NCBI GenBank assembly: GCA_028284395.1
Contig: JANQRV010000349.1
Coordinates: 1-43,676, forward strand
Source: Saprospiraceae bacterium
GTDB taxonomy: Bacteria; Bacteroidota; Bacteroidia; Chitinophagales; Saprospiraceae
Reading direction: 5' to 3'
DNA length: 43,676 nt
A model generated the notes under the pieces. The model saw only the letters and a list, made by a program, of their open reading frames with translations, was not told the DNA's origin and ran no database searches. Numbering within the stretch: position 1 is the stretch's first letter; each line of letters starts with the position of its first letter. Position numbers and translations under genes: made by a program. This document shows positions 1 to 9,947 of this stretch, piece after piece.

Positions 1-117
1 TTTTTATCACCGTAGCGCTGCTATGCTGAGAAAAAAACCGATTCTGAGAACCATTTATCTGATTTTTTCGCTGCGAAACAGAAACTTTAGACAACTTCAC
101 TTATAGAATTCTTCATA
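1..117. other. Noncoding left edge
   Basis: This is AT-rich sequence downstream of the leftward beta-propeller gene whose stop codon lies at 118-120. I see no supported coding frame, RNA gene or clear terminator hairpin in it. It may hold the end of an element cut off by the window edge. Confidence 0.5.
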
Positions 118-3100
118 TCAAAACTTTTCGGGCAGTATCAGCCTGGGTACTTCTTTTTCAATCAATAGGTTGTTAAACTTTGGAAGTTCTATCTCTACGA
201 CTTCATCATAGGCCTTAATAATGCTTTCGTATTCTTTTTTCAGATCTTCAAAACGTTCTATGGAGCCGCCGGTTGGACGGTCATGTGCATTCGTCACAAC
301 ACTGTAGAGCCGACCAATATGATTGCTAAATACGCGGGGATAATTGATGTTGTCTTGACTGACCTCTGCCCGATTTTGAATGATTTTGTTTTCCACTCTA
401 TTGAGTTGGGCTTTAATGCTTTTTCCCATTTTAGCTAAGTCCGTGTGGGTCGATTCATTCTTGGTCAGTTCCAGATTGGAAGTAATCTGTTTTTTTATGG
501 CCCGTAAGTTTTTGATGCGCTGGTGGGACTCTGTAATCATATCTCTGATTTCTAAAGCCATATCCAATTGTGCTTGCCAATCTTCGGTATTTACATTAGA
601 CCATCGAGGATCCGCTTTGACCGTTAGCGGTTGACTGCTGGTCCAGGATCCTACGGTCAGCTTCACGGTGTAAGTGCCTGGTACGGCACGTGGACCGGGA
701 GCAGGATTTCGAATCACCATTGCGACTAAATTATTGACTAATTCCGGGCCTTGGTGCTTCAAATTCCATTTGAATGTGTTGAGGCCGGACCGGACCGTGA
801 TCTTATTCAGCGAATTCTTAGATTTATTGGTGAAAGTGCGGATAACTTGGCCGGCTTCATCCAGTATCTCCAGTTGTACCTTTTGATACTTCTTAGGGCG
901 ATCCGGCAGGTAAAAATGAATACTAGGTTCATAATCGGAAATACTGGTCCGGAAAGCCGTACGGGGAGCGAATAAATGGGGTTCTTTTTCCGTAATTCCC
1001 TGATCGAGTTGGTGCAGGAGGCTGATATCATCTAGAATCCAAAACGCTCGACCTTGCGTACTTAAAATCAAGTCCTTGTTGTAAACTTCGAGGTCCGTTA
1101 TAGGAACGTGAGGTAAATTCAATTGTAGAGATTGCCAGTTGTTTCCTTCGTTAAAACTGACGTAAATACCGTATTCGGTACCGGCGTACAATAGTCCCTT
1201 GCGATCGGGATCTTCGGCAATGGCACGAACAAAATGGTTTTCGGGGATGCCATTTTTCCCGGTTGTTAGTAATCGCCAATTTTCACCGTAGTCATTGGTT
1301 AGATAAACATAGGGTTTGAAGTTATTGTAGCGATAGTTGTAGACGGCGATGAGTGCTCGACCAGCCTGATGTGAGGAAAGTTCTATTTTGTTGACGGTGC
1401 CTTCAAAGGGCATATTCTTGGGGGTGATATTTGTCCAGTTAGTTCCTCCGTCTCGAGTAATGTGGATGAGACCGTCATCAGATCCCGCCCATAATTCACC
1501 TTCTTGAAAAGGGGACTCTTCAAAAGCGAAAATGGAAGAATACACTTCCACCCCGGTGGCATCGTGCTGGATGGGCCCCCCGGGAATATCGTGGTATTGA
1601 TCTAATTGACGGGTCAGGTCGGGGCTTATTTTTTCCCAATTTTGACCGTCATTTGTTGTTTTGAATACATAGTTTGCAGTGTGATAAACCGTTTGAGGAT
1701 CGTATTGGGATACGGCGATGGGGAAGTTCCACTGCCAACGGTACTTGAGATCGCGCTGTTGAGTCCCTTCCGTATAATGGGGGTAAGCCGTCACCTGTCT
1801 GACCTGTCCGGTTGCGCGATTCATGATGGTAATCTCTCCGCTGTAGCTTCCCGCCCAAATAATGTCAGGATTATTGGGGTTTACACCTACATCTGCACAC
1901 TCGCCGCCACCTATTGAGAACCAGTTTTGTTGATTGGTAATGCCGCCGGGGTTGCGACTGGGGACACTAATGGTCGAGTTGTCTTGTTGGCCGGCATACA
2001 AGCGGTAGGGGAATTGGGTGTCGATTGAAACGGGATAGAATTCCGGGGTGGGTTGATTCAATTGGGTCGACCAGGTTTTCCCCCCATTTAAACTAATGCA
2101 CGCGCCCCCATCATTGCACTGTATCATAATGTCGGGATTGCTAGGATTGATCCAAAGGCCATGATTGTCGCCGTGCGGCACTTTAATTTTTTGATCAAAG
2201 GTTTTGCCCCCGTCAATTGACTTGAAGAAATTAACATTATTGACGTAGACAGTATTTTCATCGGTGGGATGAGCCGTTAAATGGGAGTAGTACCATGCTC
2301 TTTGGCGTAACTTATGATCGCGGCAGATTCTGGACCAATTTCCGCCGCCGTCGTCGCTGCGATACAAACCCGATTTTTCCTCCTGAGCTGATACGAGGAG
2401 GGCCCAAACCCGGTTTGGGTTTGCCGGTGAAATGGCCAGGCCGATTCGGCCGATCAGACCGGATGGAAGCCCGCCGCCTAATGGAGCCCATTGGTCTCCG
2501 CCATCCGTACTTTTCCAAATCCCACCTTCACTTCCACCATCAATCAAAGTCCAGGGCTTGCGTTCCGCCCGCCACATAGCTGCATAAATAATATCAGGGT
2601 TATCGGGGCTGACCACCAGGTCGATGGCCCCAGTGGAGTCACTTACATAAAGGACCTGTTCCCAGTTTTCTCCACCATCCTTCGTTCTGTAGACACCTCT
2701 TTCTTTGTTCGGACCAAAGATTTGTCCCAAAACCGCTGCATAAACGATATCCGGATTGGATGGGTGGACCTCGACTTTGCCGATCTGGCCCGCATTGGGG
2801 AGACCAATGTGTTTCCAATTTTTACCGGCGTCTGAGGATTTATACATGCCGATTCCCGCGGAAATGTTTCCGCGGGGACAAGCAGATCCAGTTCCTACGT
2901 ACACTATGTTGGGATTGGAAGGAGCTACGGCAATCGAACCAATCGAACCCGCTTTGATCTGGCCATCCGAGATATTATTCCAAGTCGTGCCGGCATCATT
3001 GGTTTTCCAGACTCCACCACCGGTGGCTCCCATGTAAAAGGTAAAAGATTGGCTTGGGATCCCGGCAATGGCTGTCACCCGGCCGCCGCGACTCGGACCT

Positions 3101-3237
3101 ACCGAACGAAATTCCAGCCGTTCATAAAAGGTGGGATCAATAACCTGGTTTGCAGCATCCGATTGACAATTGATGACCTCAGCAGTGCAGATTAACAAGA
3201 GGAGTGGAAAAAAGGCTTTAGTAGGAAACATTATCAT
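118..3237 (-). CDS. Secreted Asp-box (BNR/sortilin-like) beta-propeller protein, paralogue 1
   Basis: The 1039-residue product starts with a hydrophobic signal peptide of about 24 residues (FFPLLLLICTAEVINCQ). It then carries about ten Asp-box repeats of the S/T-x-D-x-G-x-x-W type, for example SSDAGKNW, TKDGGENW, STDGGDQW, TRDGGTNW and TNDYGENW. Such repeats form the blades of sortilin/sialidase-like propellers. The last 250 or so residues lie outside the propeller and are rich in charged helical sequence. In Bacteroidota these proteins are usually named WD40/YVTN/BNR-repeat or 'glycosyl hydrolase' proteins, but no glycosidase active site is visible and the substrate is unknown. The start at ATG 3237 is supported by the signal peptide; a second ATG lies two codons on. 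It is a clear paralogue of the divergent gene at 3428-6574. Periplasmic or secreted location is inferred from the signal peptide. Confidence 0.9.
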   Translation of the reverse strand: MIMFPTKAFFPLLLLICTAEVINCQSDAANQVIDPTFYERLEFRSVGPSRGGRVTAIAGIPSQSFTFYMGATGGGVWKTNDAGTTWNNISDGQIKAGSIGSIAVAPSNPNIVYVGTGSACPRGNISAGIGMYKSSDAGKNWKHIGLPNAGQIGKVEVHPSNPDIVYAAVLGQIFGPNKERGVYRTKDGGENWEQVLYVSDSTGAIDLVVSPDNPDIIYAAMWRAERKPWTLIDGGSEGGIWKSTDGGDQWAPLGGGLPSGLIGRIGLAISPANPNRVWALLVSAQEEKSGLYRSDDGGGNWSRICRDHKLRQRAWYYSHLTAHPTDENTVYVNNVNFFKSIDGGKTFDQKIKVPHGDNHGLWINPSNPDIMIQCNDGGACISLNGGKTWSTQLNQPTPEFYPVSIDTQFPYRLYAGQQDNSTISVPSRNPGGITNQQNWFSIGGGECADVGVNPNNPDIIWAGSYSGEITIMNRATGQVRQVTAYPHYTEGTQQRDLKYRWQWNFPIAVSQYDPQTVYHTANYVFKTTNDGQNWEKISPDLTRQLDQYHDIPGGPIQHDATGVEVYSSIFAFEESPFQEGELWAGSDDGLIHITRDGGTNWTNITPKNMPFEGTVNKIELSSHQAGRALIAVYNYRYNNFKPYVYLTNDYGENWRLLTTGKNGIPENHFVRAIAEDPDRKGLLYAGTEYGIYVSFNEGNNWQSLQLNLPHVPITDLEVYNKDLILSTQGRAFWILDDISLLHQLDQGITEKEPHLFAPRTAFRTSISDYEPSIHFYLPDRPKKYQKVQLEILDEAGQVIRTFTNKSKNSLNKITVRSGLNTFKWNLKHQGPELVNNLVAMVIRNPAPGPRAVPGTYTVKLTVGSWTSSQPLTVKADPRWSNVNTEDWQAQLDMALEIRDMITESHQRIKNLRAIKKQITSNLELTKNESTHTDLAKMGKSIKAQLNRVENKIIQNRAEVSQDNINYPRVFSNHIGRLYSVVTNAHDRPTGGSIERFEDLKKEYESIIKAYDEVVEIELPKFNNLLIEKEVPRLILPEKF

Positions 3238-3427
3238 GGTTTGGCGCTTTTTCTATTTTTTCTGGCCTAAAAGATAAAGCTTAAACATAAGCTAAAATGA
3301 AAAATTTACTATTTTCCACTTCCAGGAGTTGATTTTTCCAAAATACGCCTCTTTTTTGCCAAGATTTTAGAGCTTGGCGCTTGTTCACGACGAGATTAAA
3401 TATTTACCAACTTATAAACATTATCGC
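3238..3427. promoter_or_regulatory. Divergent intergenic region between the two propeller genes
   Basis: This stretch of about 190 bp must hold the 5' regions of both propeller genes. Two small inverted repeats are visible: GCTTA-aaca-TAAGC at 3279-3292 and GCCAAG/CTTGGC at 3358-3363 and 3373-3378. Either could be an operator or a leader hairpin. On the minus strand TATGTTTA (7 of 8 positions of the Bacteroidota -7 box TAnnTTTG) lies inside the first repeat area. No match was good enough to name a promoter. Confidence 0.35.
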
Positions 3428-6400
3428 ATGTGTTTCACAACGCGTCTCTATTTTCCAATACTCTTATTCCTGTTCATTTGTTTTAATGAAATGCATTTGA
3501 CTGCACAAAGCAGTGAGAAAACAGCTTTTGATCCGACACTCTACAATGGTCTTCAATGGCGTTTGGTCGGCCCTTTTCGGGGTGGGCGGGCAGGTACTGT
3601 AGCTGGCGTCAAGCACAAAGAAAATTTGTACTATATGGGGACCGCCGGAGGGGGAGTATGGAAAACGGAAGATGGAGGTAATTCTTGGTCTTGTATATCC
3701 GATGGATATTTTGGCGGCTCGATCGGAGCAGTTGCTGTTGCAGAGAGTGACCCGAATGTAATATATGTGGGCGAAGGTGAACAGACCGTTCGCGGAAATG
3801 TATCCTCGGGATGGGGGATGTGGCGATCTACCGATGCCGGCAGATCCTGGAAATTTATTGGCCTGAAGGAATCACAGCACATTGGCCGGATCAGGGTGCA
3901 TCCTCAAAATCCAGATCTGGTATATGTTGCTGCAATGGGAAATTTGTGGAAACCTAATGAAATGCGAGGAGTTTACCGCTCCAAGGATGGAGGAGAGACC
4001 TGGGAGAAAATTTTGTTCGAAAGCGACCAGGCCGGTGCCGTCGATATCATTTTGGATCCGAATAATCCCAGGATTATCTACGCCAGTACCTGGGAAATCA
4101 AAAGGAATGGATATAGGATGGACAGCGGGGGACCTGGCAGTCATCTCTGGAAAAGTACCGATGGTGGTGACAGTTGGGTGCAATTGACCAATAACCCCGG
4201 CTTGCCTAAGGGCGTTTGGGGCATCGTCGGAATTGCGATCTCGCCGGTTAATTCCGATCGTATTTGGGCCATTATCGAGAACGAAAAAGGAGGCGTATTC
4301 CGTTCTGATGATGCAGGAAAGACTTGGGAGTACACCAGTGCGAACCGGTCTCTCCGGCAAAGAGCATGGTATTACTCCAGAATTTACGCCGATTCGCAGA
4401 ATGAAGATATGGTGTATGTTTGTAATGTCGGTTTCTGGCGTTCCAAAGATGGAGGTAAAAACTTTGAGCAGATTTCTACCCCTCATGGCGATCATCACGA
4501 TCTTTGGATCGACCCGGATAACAATCAACGCATGGTTATAGCCGACGATGGCGGGGCGCAGGTCAGTAATGATGCCGGAGAAAACTGGACAACCTACTAT
4601 AACCAGCCGACTGCCCAGTTTTATCGTGTGACAACCGATAATCATTTTCCATTTCGGATCTATGGCGCTCAACAGGATAATAGCACGATTAGGATCAGCC
4701 ATCGAAATTCTGGGAGTTCTCTGACCGAAAGAGATTGGCAACGAACAGCCGGTGGAGAAAGCGCACACCTGGCTCCGGATCCGGAGGATCCGGAGGTAGT
4801 TTACGGAGGCACCTATAAAGGTTATATGATGCGTGTAGATCATCGAACTGAACAAACGCGTTCGACCAATGTATGGCCTTTCAACCCGGCTGGATCCGGA
4901 GCTGAAGTCATGAAATATCGTTTTAATTGGAATTATCCGATATTTTTCAGTCCACATGATCCCAATAAATTATACGCTACTTCCAATCACCTTCACGTAA
5001 CTTATGACGAAGGACAGTCCTGGGAGGTGATCAGTCCGGATCTTACGCGGAATGATCCGGAGACCATTCGTTCTTCAGGCGGACCCATTACGCAGGACAA
5101 TACCGGAGTAGAATACTATGCGACGATTTTTGCTGCTGCCGAATCCTCAAAGGAAAAAGGAGTTATTTGGACCGGTTCAGACGATGGGCTCGTTCACGTG
5201 ACAAAAGATGGAGGAAAAACCTGGAATAATGTAACTCCTCCCATGTCTCCCAAATACAATATGATGAATTGTGTGGAAGTGCATCCGACCCAGGAGGGAG
5301 CAGCATACGTAGCCGCGACTGCGTACAAATTTGGCGATTACACCCCATATTTGTATAAAACAACGAATTATGGTAAAACCTGGAAGTTAATTACCAAGGG
5401 AATTGATCCAAATCACTACACTAGGGCAATTCGAGCCGATCCCGACCGACCAGGACTACTTTACGCTGGGACGGAATGGGGTATGTACATTTCTTTCGAT
5501 GATGGAGAAAACTGGCAACCTTTTCAGCTAAATTTGCCGATTGTCTCGATTCGCGACTTACACCTAAGAAACAAGAGCCTGATTGCTGCTACCCACGGGC
5601 GGAGCTTTTGGATGATTGATGATCTAAGCCCCTTACATCAAATGAGTGAGGAGATTGCTAGTAAAGACTTTCACCTATTTAAACCTAAGGGGGCGTATCG
5701 GATCGCTCAAAATAGCCACTGGGAAAACCCGAATCCGAAGCTCGTCGGTACCAACCATCCAAATGGCGTACTGTTGCACTATTTTATGAAAGAGTTCGAC
5801 CCTGAAGACCAAGTGTCTCTGGAGATACTGGAAACGGACGGAGATCTGGTTCGAGCATTTTCTACGTTTTCTGAAAGTAAAAAAGAGCAATTAAAACTAA
5901 AAGAAGGGGGCAATCAATTTGTTTGGGATATGCGGTATCCGGGATTTAAGGAATTCCCAGGAATGGTACTTTACTCCTCTCCAAACCGAGGCCCGAGAGC
6001 GGTTCCTGGCAAATACGTTGCCCGATTGACAGTCAATGATAAAATCACCGAACAGGAATTTGAGATCGTCAAAGATCCACGACTTCCTAATACGCAAGAA
6101 GACTATCAGAACCAGTTCGACTTTCTCTTAAAAACCAGAGACAAAGTAAGTGAAGCCCACCAGGCCATCATTGATATTCGAAGCATCCGAAAGGACATCG
6201 ACTACCTCAAGGAAAAACTGGGAGAAGATCCGGATTATAAGGCCGTGATTCAATTGGCAGATGAGTTAGATGCTAAAATCACAACCATTGAAAACAACAT
6301 TCATCAAACTAAAAACCAGAGTTACCAGGATCCGCTCAACTTTGGCATTAAAGTCAATAATCACCTGGCTTTTTTGTTGGCCGATCAGCAACGTGGAGAT

Positions 6401-6574
6401 TTTCCCCCTACGGCCCAGGCCTTAGGTGTTCAAACTGAGCTGGAAACAACGCTCAATGAAGAATTGAAGAATTTAAACGAAATATTGGAATCAGAATTGG
6501 ATAAGATTAATGCCTTGGTCAGCGAAAAGGGAATTCAGTTGTTGACCAACCGTGTGAAAAAACTGAAACCATAA
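3428..6574 (+). CDS. Secreted Asp-box (BNR/sortilin-like) beta-propeller protein, paralogue 2
   Basis: The open frame runs back to a TTG at 3374, but the ATG at 3428 gives a proper signal peptide (MCFTTRLYFPILLFLFICF) and is preferred, yielding 1048 residues. The protein matches paralogue 1 along its length: the opening motif VGPFRGGR, the GGGVWKTEDGG box, and Asp boxes such as STDAGRSW, SKDGGETW, STDGGDSW, SDDAGKTW and TKDGGKTW. It also has a helical, charged C-terminal region of about 200 residues. The family function is not established and no catalytic residues can be named. It is the first gene of a probable operon: the amidohydrolase start lies about 30 bp downstream and a second amidohydrolase follows. 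This suggests that the propeller helps with the same substrate, perhaps as a binding or assembly factor; that is inference only. Confidence 0.9.
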   Translation: MCFTTRLYFPILLFLFICFNEMHLTAQSSEKTAFDPTLYNGLQWRLVGPFRGGRAGTVAGVKHKENLYYMGTAGGGVWKTEDGGNSWSCISDGYFGGSIGAVAVAESDPNVIYVGEGEQTVRGNVSSGWGMWRSTDAGRSWKFIGLKESQHIGRIRVHPQNPDLVYVAAMGNLWKPNEMRGVYRSKDGGETWEKILFESDQAGAVDIILDPNNPRIIYASTWEIKRNGYRMDSGGPGSHLWKSTDGGDSWVQLTNNPGLPKGVWGIVGIAISPVNSDRIWAIIENEKGGVFRSDDAGKTWEYTSANRSLRQRAWYYSRIYADSQNEDMVYVCNVGFWRSKDGGKNFEQISTPHGDHHDLWIDPDNNQRMVIADDGGAQVSNDAGENWTTYYNQPTAQFYRVTTDNHFPFRIYGAQQDNSTIRISHRNSGSSLTERDWQRTAGGESAHLAPDPEDPEVVYGGTYKGYMMRVDHRTEQTRSTNVWPFNPAGSGAEVMKYRFNWNYPIFFSPHDPNKLYATSNHLHVTYDEGQSWEVISPDLTRNDPETIRSSGGPITQDNTGVEYYATIFAAAESSKEKGVIWTGSDDGLVHVTKDGGKTWNNVTPPMSPKYNMMNCVEVHPTQEGAAYVAATAYKFGDYTPYLYKTTNYGKTWKLITKGIDPNHYTRAIRADPDRPGLLYAGTEWGMYISFDDGENWQPFQLNLPIVSIRDLHLRNKSLIAATHGRSFWMIDDLSPLHQMSEEIASKDFHLFKPKGAYRIAQNSHWENPNPKLVGTNHPNGVLLHYFMKEFDPEDQVSLEILETDGDLVRAFSTFSESKKEQLKLKEGGNQFVWDMRYPGFKEFPGMVLYSSPNRGPRAVPGKYVARLTVNDKITEQEFEIVKDPRLPNTQEDYQNQFDFLLKTRDKVSEAHQAIIDIRSIRKDIDYLKEKLGEDPDYKAVIQLADELDAKITTIENNIHQTKNQSYQDPLNFGIKVNNHLAFLLADQQRGDFPPTAQALGVQTELETTLNEELKNLNEILESELDKINALVSEKGIQLLTNRVKKLKP

Positions 6575-6602
6575 ATGAAATGTGCACCGTTCACTAAAAA
6601 AT

Positions 6603-8237
6603 ATGAGTATGCAAAAATTAACGAACCTCCTGCTAGTGGTGTTCCTTAGCGGATCCGTTTCGCAAACACAAGCTCAGGCACCTTTGTTTACCGATTCAAA
6701 GATAGAGACGTTAAAAGAAGAAGTTAAAGATAAAGTCAAAGCTCGGGCAAAAATGGCTCAGATAATGGTCGATAAGATCTTTAGCTTTTCAGAGCTGGGG
6801 TTTCAAGAAGTAGAAACTTCCAAGTACATAACCGATATCCTGAAAGAAAATGGTTTTGAAGTAGAATATGGAATTTCTGGCGTACCGACCGCCTGGTGGG
6901 CAAAATGGGGTTCTGGTAAGCCCGTAATTGCAGTGGGAAGTGATTTGGATTGTATACCCAAAGCTTCCCAAAAGCCCGGAGTGGCCTACCATGATCCAAT
7001 TGTTGATGGAGCACCGGGTCATGGCGAAGGCCATAATTCTGGAACACCGCTCAATGTGGTAGCAGTACTTTCCGTCAAGGAAGTGATGGAAAAGGAGGGA
7101 ATCCCCGGTACCCTGGTGGTCTGGCCAGGGGTTGCAGAAGAGCAACTGGGAACCAAAGCTTACTTTACTCGAGATGGTTATTTTGACGATGTAGACCTTT
7201 GCATTTTTACCCATGTTTATAGTAACCTGGGAGTTTCTTACGGTCAAGCAAGGGGGACCGGCTTAATTTCTGTAGAATATACTTTCGAAGGAGAAGCGGC
7301 TCATGCAGCTGGAGCTCCCTGGCGGGGTCGAAGCGCCGCTGATGCTGTAGAGTTGATGAATATCGGTTGGCAATACGCTCGAGAACACCTCGATCCCATT
7401 CACCGGTCTCATTCTGTTATTAACAATGGTGGAGATCAACCCAATGTGGTTCCATCCAAGGCCTCTATCTGGTATTACTTTCGTCAAGTGACTTATCCGA
7501 AAATCATGGAAGTATATGAGAGAGCAAATGAAATAGCGGAGGGAGCGGCCAAAATGACTCGGACCACTGTAAGTCGGAGGATACTGGGATCGGCTTGGCC
7601 CCGACATTTCAACAAGGTAATTGCCGAGACCATGTACGACAATATTAAAGAAGTTGGTTTACCCGAATGGTCTGAGGCCGATCAACTTTTGGCTAAGGCG
7701 GTTCAAAGAGAGGTTAATTCTCCGAGAGATACCAATGGCTTGGCCACCAGATTAGGTAAATTGGGCTTACCGATCAAAAACTACGTGAGTGGAGGCTCCG
7801 ATGATATTGGCGACATTTCCTGGAAATTACCTACTGTAACAATGGGGTATCCATCCAATATCCCTGGCTTGCAAGGCCACCATTGGTCAAATGCTATTGC
7901 CATGGCAACTCCTATTGCCCACAAAGGAGTAGTGGCTGGTGCTCAGGTAGAAGCAGCCACCTTGTTGGATTTTTTCCTCAAGCCGGCATTGGTAGAAGAG
8001 GCTTGGAAGTATTTTCGCGAAGAACAAGGAATGAAACAACAGTATATACCTATGGTGGGGCCCGACGACAAGCCGGCCATCCACTTGAACAAAGAAATCA
8101 TGGAAGAATTCAAGCCCAAGCTCGAACCTTTCTATTACGATGAAACGAAATTCGATTCTTACATGGAACAGTTGGGAATCACTTATCCCACATTGAGAAA
8201 AGATCAATTGGAGCAATTGAAAAAGGCGGATGATTAA
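6603..8237 (+). CDS. M20-family amidohydrolase (AbgB-like), exported, copy 1
   Basis: This 544-residue protein has a signal peptide (LTNLLLVVFLSGSVSQTQAQ) and the M20D/AbgB two-domain layout. Landmarks are AVGSDLDCIP (residues near 105-115), GHGEGHNSGTPLN (near 140), the catalytic acid pair in GVAEEQLGTKAYF, the dimerisation-domain signature AHAAGAPWRGRSAADAVELM, and a late metal-ligand histidine in GLQGHHWSNAIAM. Members hydrolyse amide bonds of N-acyl or p-aminobenzoyl amino acids using two metal ions. The metal-bridging Cys of M20D enzymes (CGH motif) is Glu here (about residue 142). The frame can be read from a GTG at 6582, but the ATGs at 6603 and 6609 fit the signal peptide better. It follows the propeller gene and precedes a near-duplicate. 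Substrate unknown. Confidence 0.9.
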   Translation: MSMQKLTNLLLVVFLSGSVSQTQAQAPLFTDSKIETLKEEVKDKVKARAKMAQIMVDKIFSFSELGFQEVETSKYITDILKENGFEVEYGISGVPTAWWAKWGSGKPVIAVGSDLDCIPKASQKPGVAYHDPIVDGAPGHGEGHNSGTPLNVVAVLSVKEVMEKEGIPGTLVVWPGVAEEQLGTKAYFTRDGYFDDVDLCIFTHVYSNLGVSYGQARGTGLISVEYTFEGEAAHAAGAPWRGRSAADAVELMNIGWQYAREHLDPIHRSHSVINNGGDQPNVVPSKASIWYYFRQVTYPKIMEVYERANEIAEGAAKMTRTTVSRRILGSAWPRHFNKVIAETMYDNIKEVGLPEWSEADQLLAKAVQREVNSPRDTNGLATRLGKLGLPIKNYVSGGSDDIGDISWKLPTVTMGYPSNIPGLQGHHWSNAIAMATPIAHKGVVAGAQVEAATLLDFFLKPALVEEAWKYFREEQGMKQQYIPMVGPDDKPAIHLNKEIMEEFKPKLEPFYYDETKFDSYMEQLGITYPTLRKDQLEQLKKADD

Positions 8238-8279
8238 GGTCAAAACTGTCCTGAAATTTAATCACGAAATCGAGTTAGT

Positions 8280-9911
8280 ATGAAAAAAAGATCTCTATTT
8301 GTTATTCTCTTGACCTTGGGCTGTCTAATTGAGGTGTCACATGCCCAAGCCCCCCAATTTTCCAAAGATAAAATTGCGTCCTTGAAAGAAGAAGTGAAAG
8401 AAAAGGTGGACGCTCAAAAAAAGATGGCGCAGGTAATGGTTGATAAGGTATTCAGCTTTGCTGAACTTGGTTTTCAGGAAATAGAAACTTCCAAGTATAT
8501 AACGGCTATTTTGGAGAAAAATGGTTTTGAAATTGAGTACGGTATCTCTGGAATTCCTACTGCCTGGTGGGCGAAATGGGGTTCTGGAAAACCAGTCATC
8601 GCGGTAGGGAGCGATTTGGATTGTATTCCCAAAGCTTCTCAGAAACCAGGGGTGGCTTACCATGATCCGATCGTAGAAGGAGCGCCGGGCCATGGAGAAG
8701 GCCACAATTCAGGAACCCCCCTTAATGTAGTAGCCGTCCTTGCTGTTAAAGAGATTATGGAGCGAGAAAAAATTCCCGGTACCTTAATCGTTTGGCCAGG
8801 GGTAGCTGAAGAACTGGTAGGAACCAAGGCTTATTTTACCAGAGATGGCTACTTTGATGAGGTTGATATGTGTATTTTTACACATGTAAGTAGTAATCTT
8901 TCCGTGTCTTACGGACAAGCCAGGGGAACGGGGCTTGTCTCTGTGGAGTATACCTTTGAGGGAGAGGCAGCTCATGCGGCCGGTGCACCCTGGCGAGGGA
9001 GAAGCGCTGCAGATGCTGTTGAGTTAATGAGCATCGGTTGGCAATATGCCAGAGAGCATACCGACCCCATCCACCGTTCCCATTCCATCATCAGCAACGG
9101 AGGAGACCAACCAAATGTAGTGCCGTCCAAGGCCTCCATCTGGTACTACTTTCGTCAGGTGACCTATCCGAAGATCATGGAAGTGTATGAAAGGGCCAAT
9201 GAAATTGCGGAAGGAGCGGCTATGATGACCCGTACGAAAGTCAGTAGAAAAGTACTCGGCTCCGCATGGCCTCGCCACTTCAATAAGGTCATTGCCGAAA
9301 CCATGTACGAAAACATTAAAGAGGTGGGATTGCCCGAATGGAGTGAAGAAGACCAAAGACTGGCCAGGGCATTACAACGCGAAGTGAATTCTCCCCGCGA
9401 CACCAATGGGCTGGCCATAAAACTGGACACCATTGGCCTGCCGGTAGTCAGATACATCAGCGGTGGATCTGATGATATCGGCGATATCTCCTGGAAGCTG
9501 CCGACGGTCACCATGCGATTTCCTTCAAATATCCCGGGCTTGCAAGGGCATCATTGGTCTAATGCCATAGCAATGGCTACACCGATTGCTCATAAAGGCG
9601 TGGTTGCCGGTGCCAAAGTGGAAGCTATGACCCTACTGGATTTCTTCCTGGAGCCGGGACTTGTTGATGACGCGAAGGAGTACTTTCATAATGAACAAGG
9701 CATGAAACAGAAGTACATACCCATGGTAACGGAAACCGACCAACCGGCTATTTACTTGAATACGGAAATTATGGAGGAATTCCGCCCTCAATTAGAGAAA
9801 TATTATTACGACGAAGCACAATACGATACCTACCTCCAACAGTTAGGTATTGAGTATCCTACACTACGGGAGGATCAGGTTAAGCGACTGCAACAGGTCG
9901 GAAAACAATAA
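8280..9911 (+). CDS. M20-family amidohydrolase (AbgB-like), exported, copy 2
   Basis: This 543-residue tandem paralogue of the preceding gene begins 42 bp after its stop. The two proteins are almost the same over long stretches, including the whole region from the VGSDLDCIPKASQKPG block to the AHAAGAPWRGRSAADAVELM block. They differ most in the signal peptide (here LFVILLTLGCLIEVSHAQ), a few central loops, and the last 80 residues. The Glu-for-Cys substitution in the metal site (GHGEGHN, Glu at about residue 140) is conserved, so it is a subfamily feature and not an accident in one copy. The same role is expected: exported metal-dependent amide hydrolysis. The duplicated pair may reflect gene-dosage selection or a split in substrate range. 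Confidence 0.9.
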   Translation: MKKRSLFVILLTLGCLIEVSHAQAPQFSKDKIASLKEEVKEKVDAQKKMAQVMVDKVFSFAELGFQEIETSKYITAILEKNGFEIEYGISGIPTAWWAKWGSGKPVIAVGSDLDCIPKASQKPGVAYHDPIVEGAPGHGEGHNSGTPLNVVAVLAVKEIMEREKIPGTLIVWPGVAEELVGTKAYFTRDGYFDEVDMCIFTHVSSNLSVSYGQARGTGLVSVEYTFEGEAAHAAGAPWRGRSAADAVELMSIGWQYAREHTDPIHRSHSIISNGGDQPNVVPSKASIWYYFRQVTYPKIMEVYERANEIAEGAAMMTRTKVSRKVLGSAWPRHFNKVIAETMYENIKEVGLPEWSEEDQRLARALQREVNSPRDTNGLAIKLDTIGLPVVRYISGGSDDIGDISWKLPTVTMRFPSNIPGLQGHHWSNAIAMATPIAHKGVVAGAKVEAMTLLDFFLEPGLVDDAKEYFHNEQGMKQKYIPMVTETDQPAIYLNTEIMEEFRPQLEKYYYDEAQYDTYLQQLGIEYPTLREDQVKRLQQVGKQ

Positions 9912-9947
9912 AGTATTGCTCCGGAACAATATATTATTTGTTTGATC

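Noticed and set aside
3872..4957. Long minus-strand open frame (361 codons) inside the second propeller gene
   Set aside because: It is antisense to a well-supported Asp-box gene, has no domain features and contains unlikely composition; a shadow of a GC-biased repeat gene.
118..6574. Calling the two propellers sialidases or glycosyl hydrolases
   Set aside because: Asp boxes alone do not show glycosidase activity; the arginine triad and catalytic residues of sialidases are not visible.
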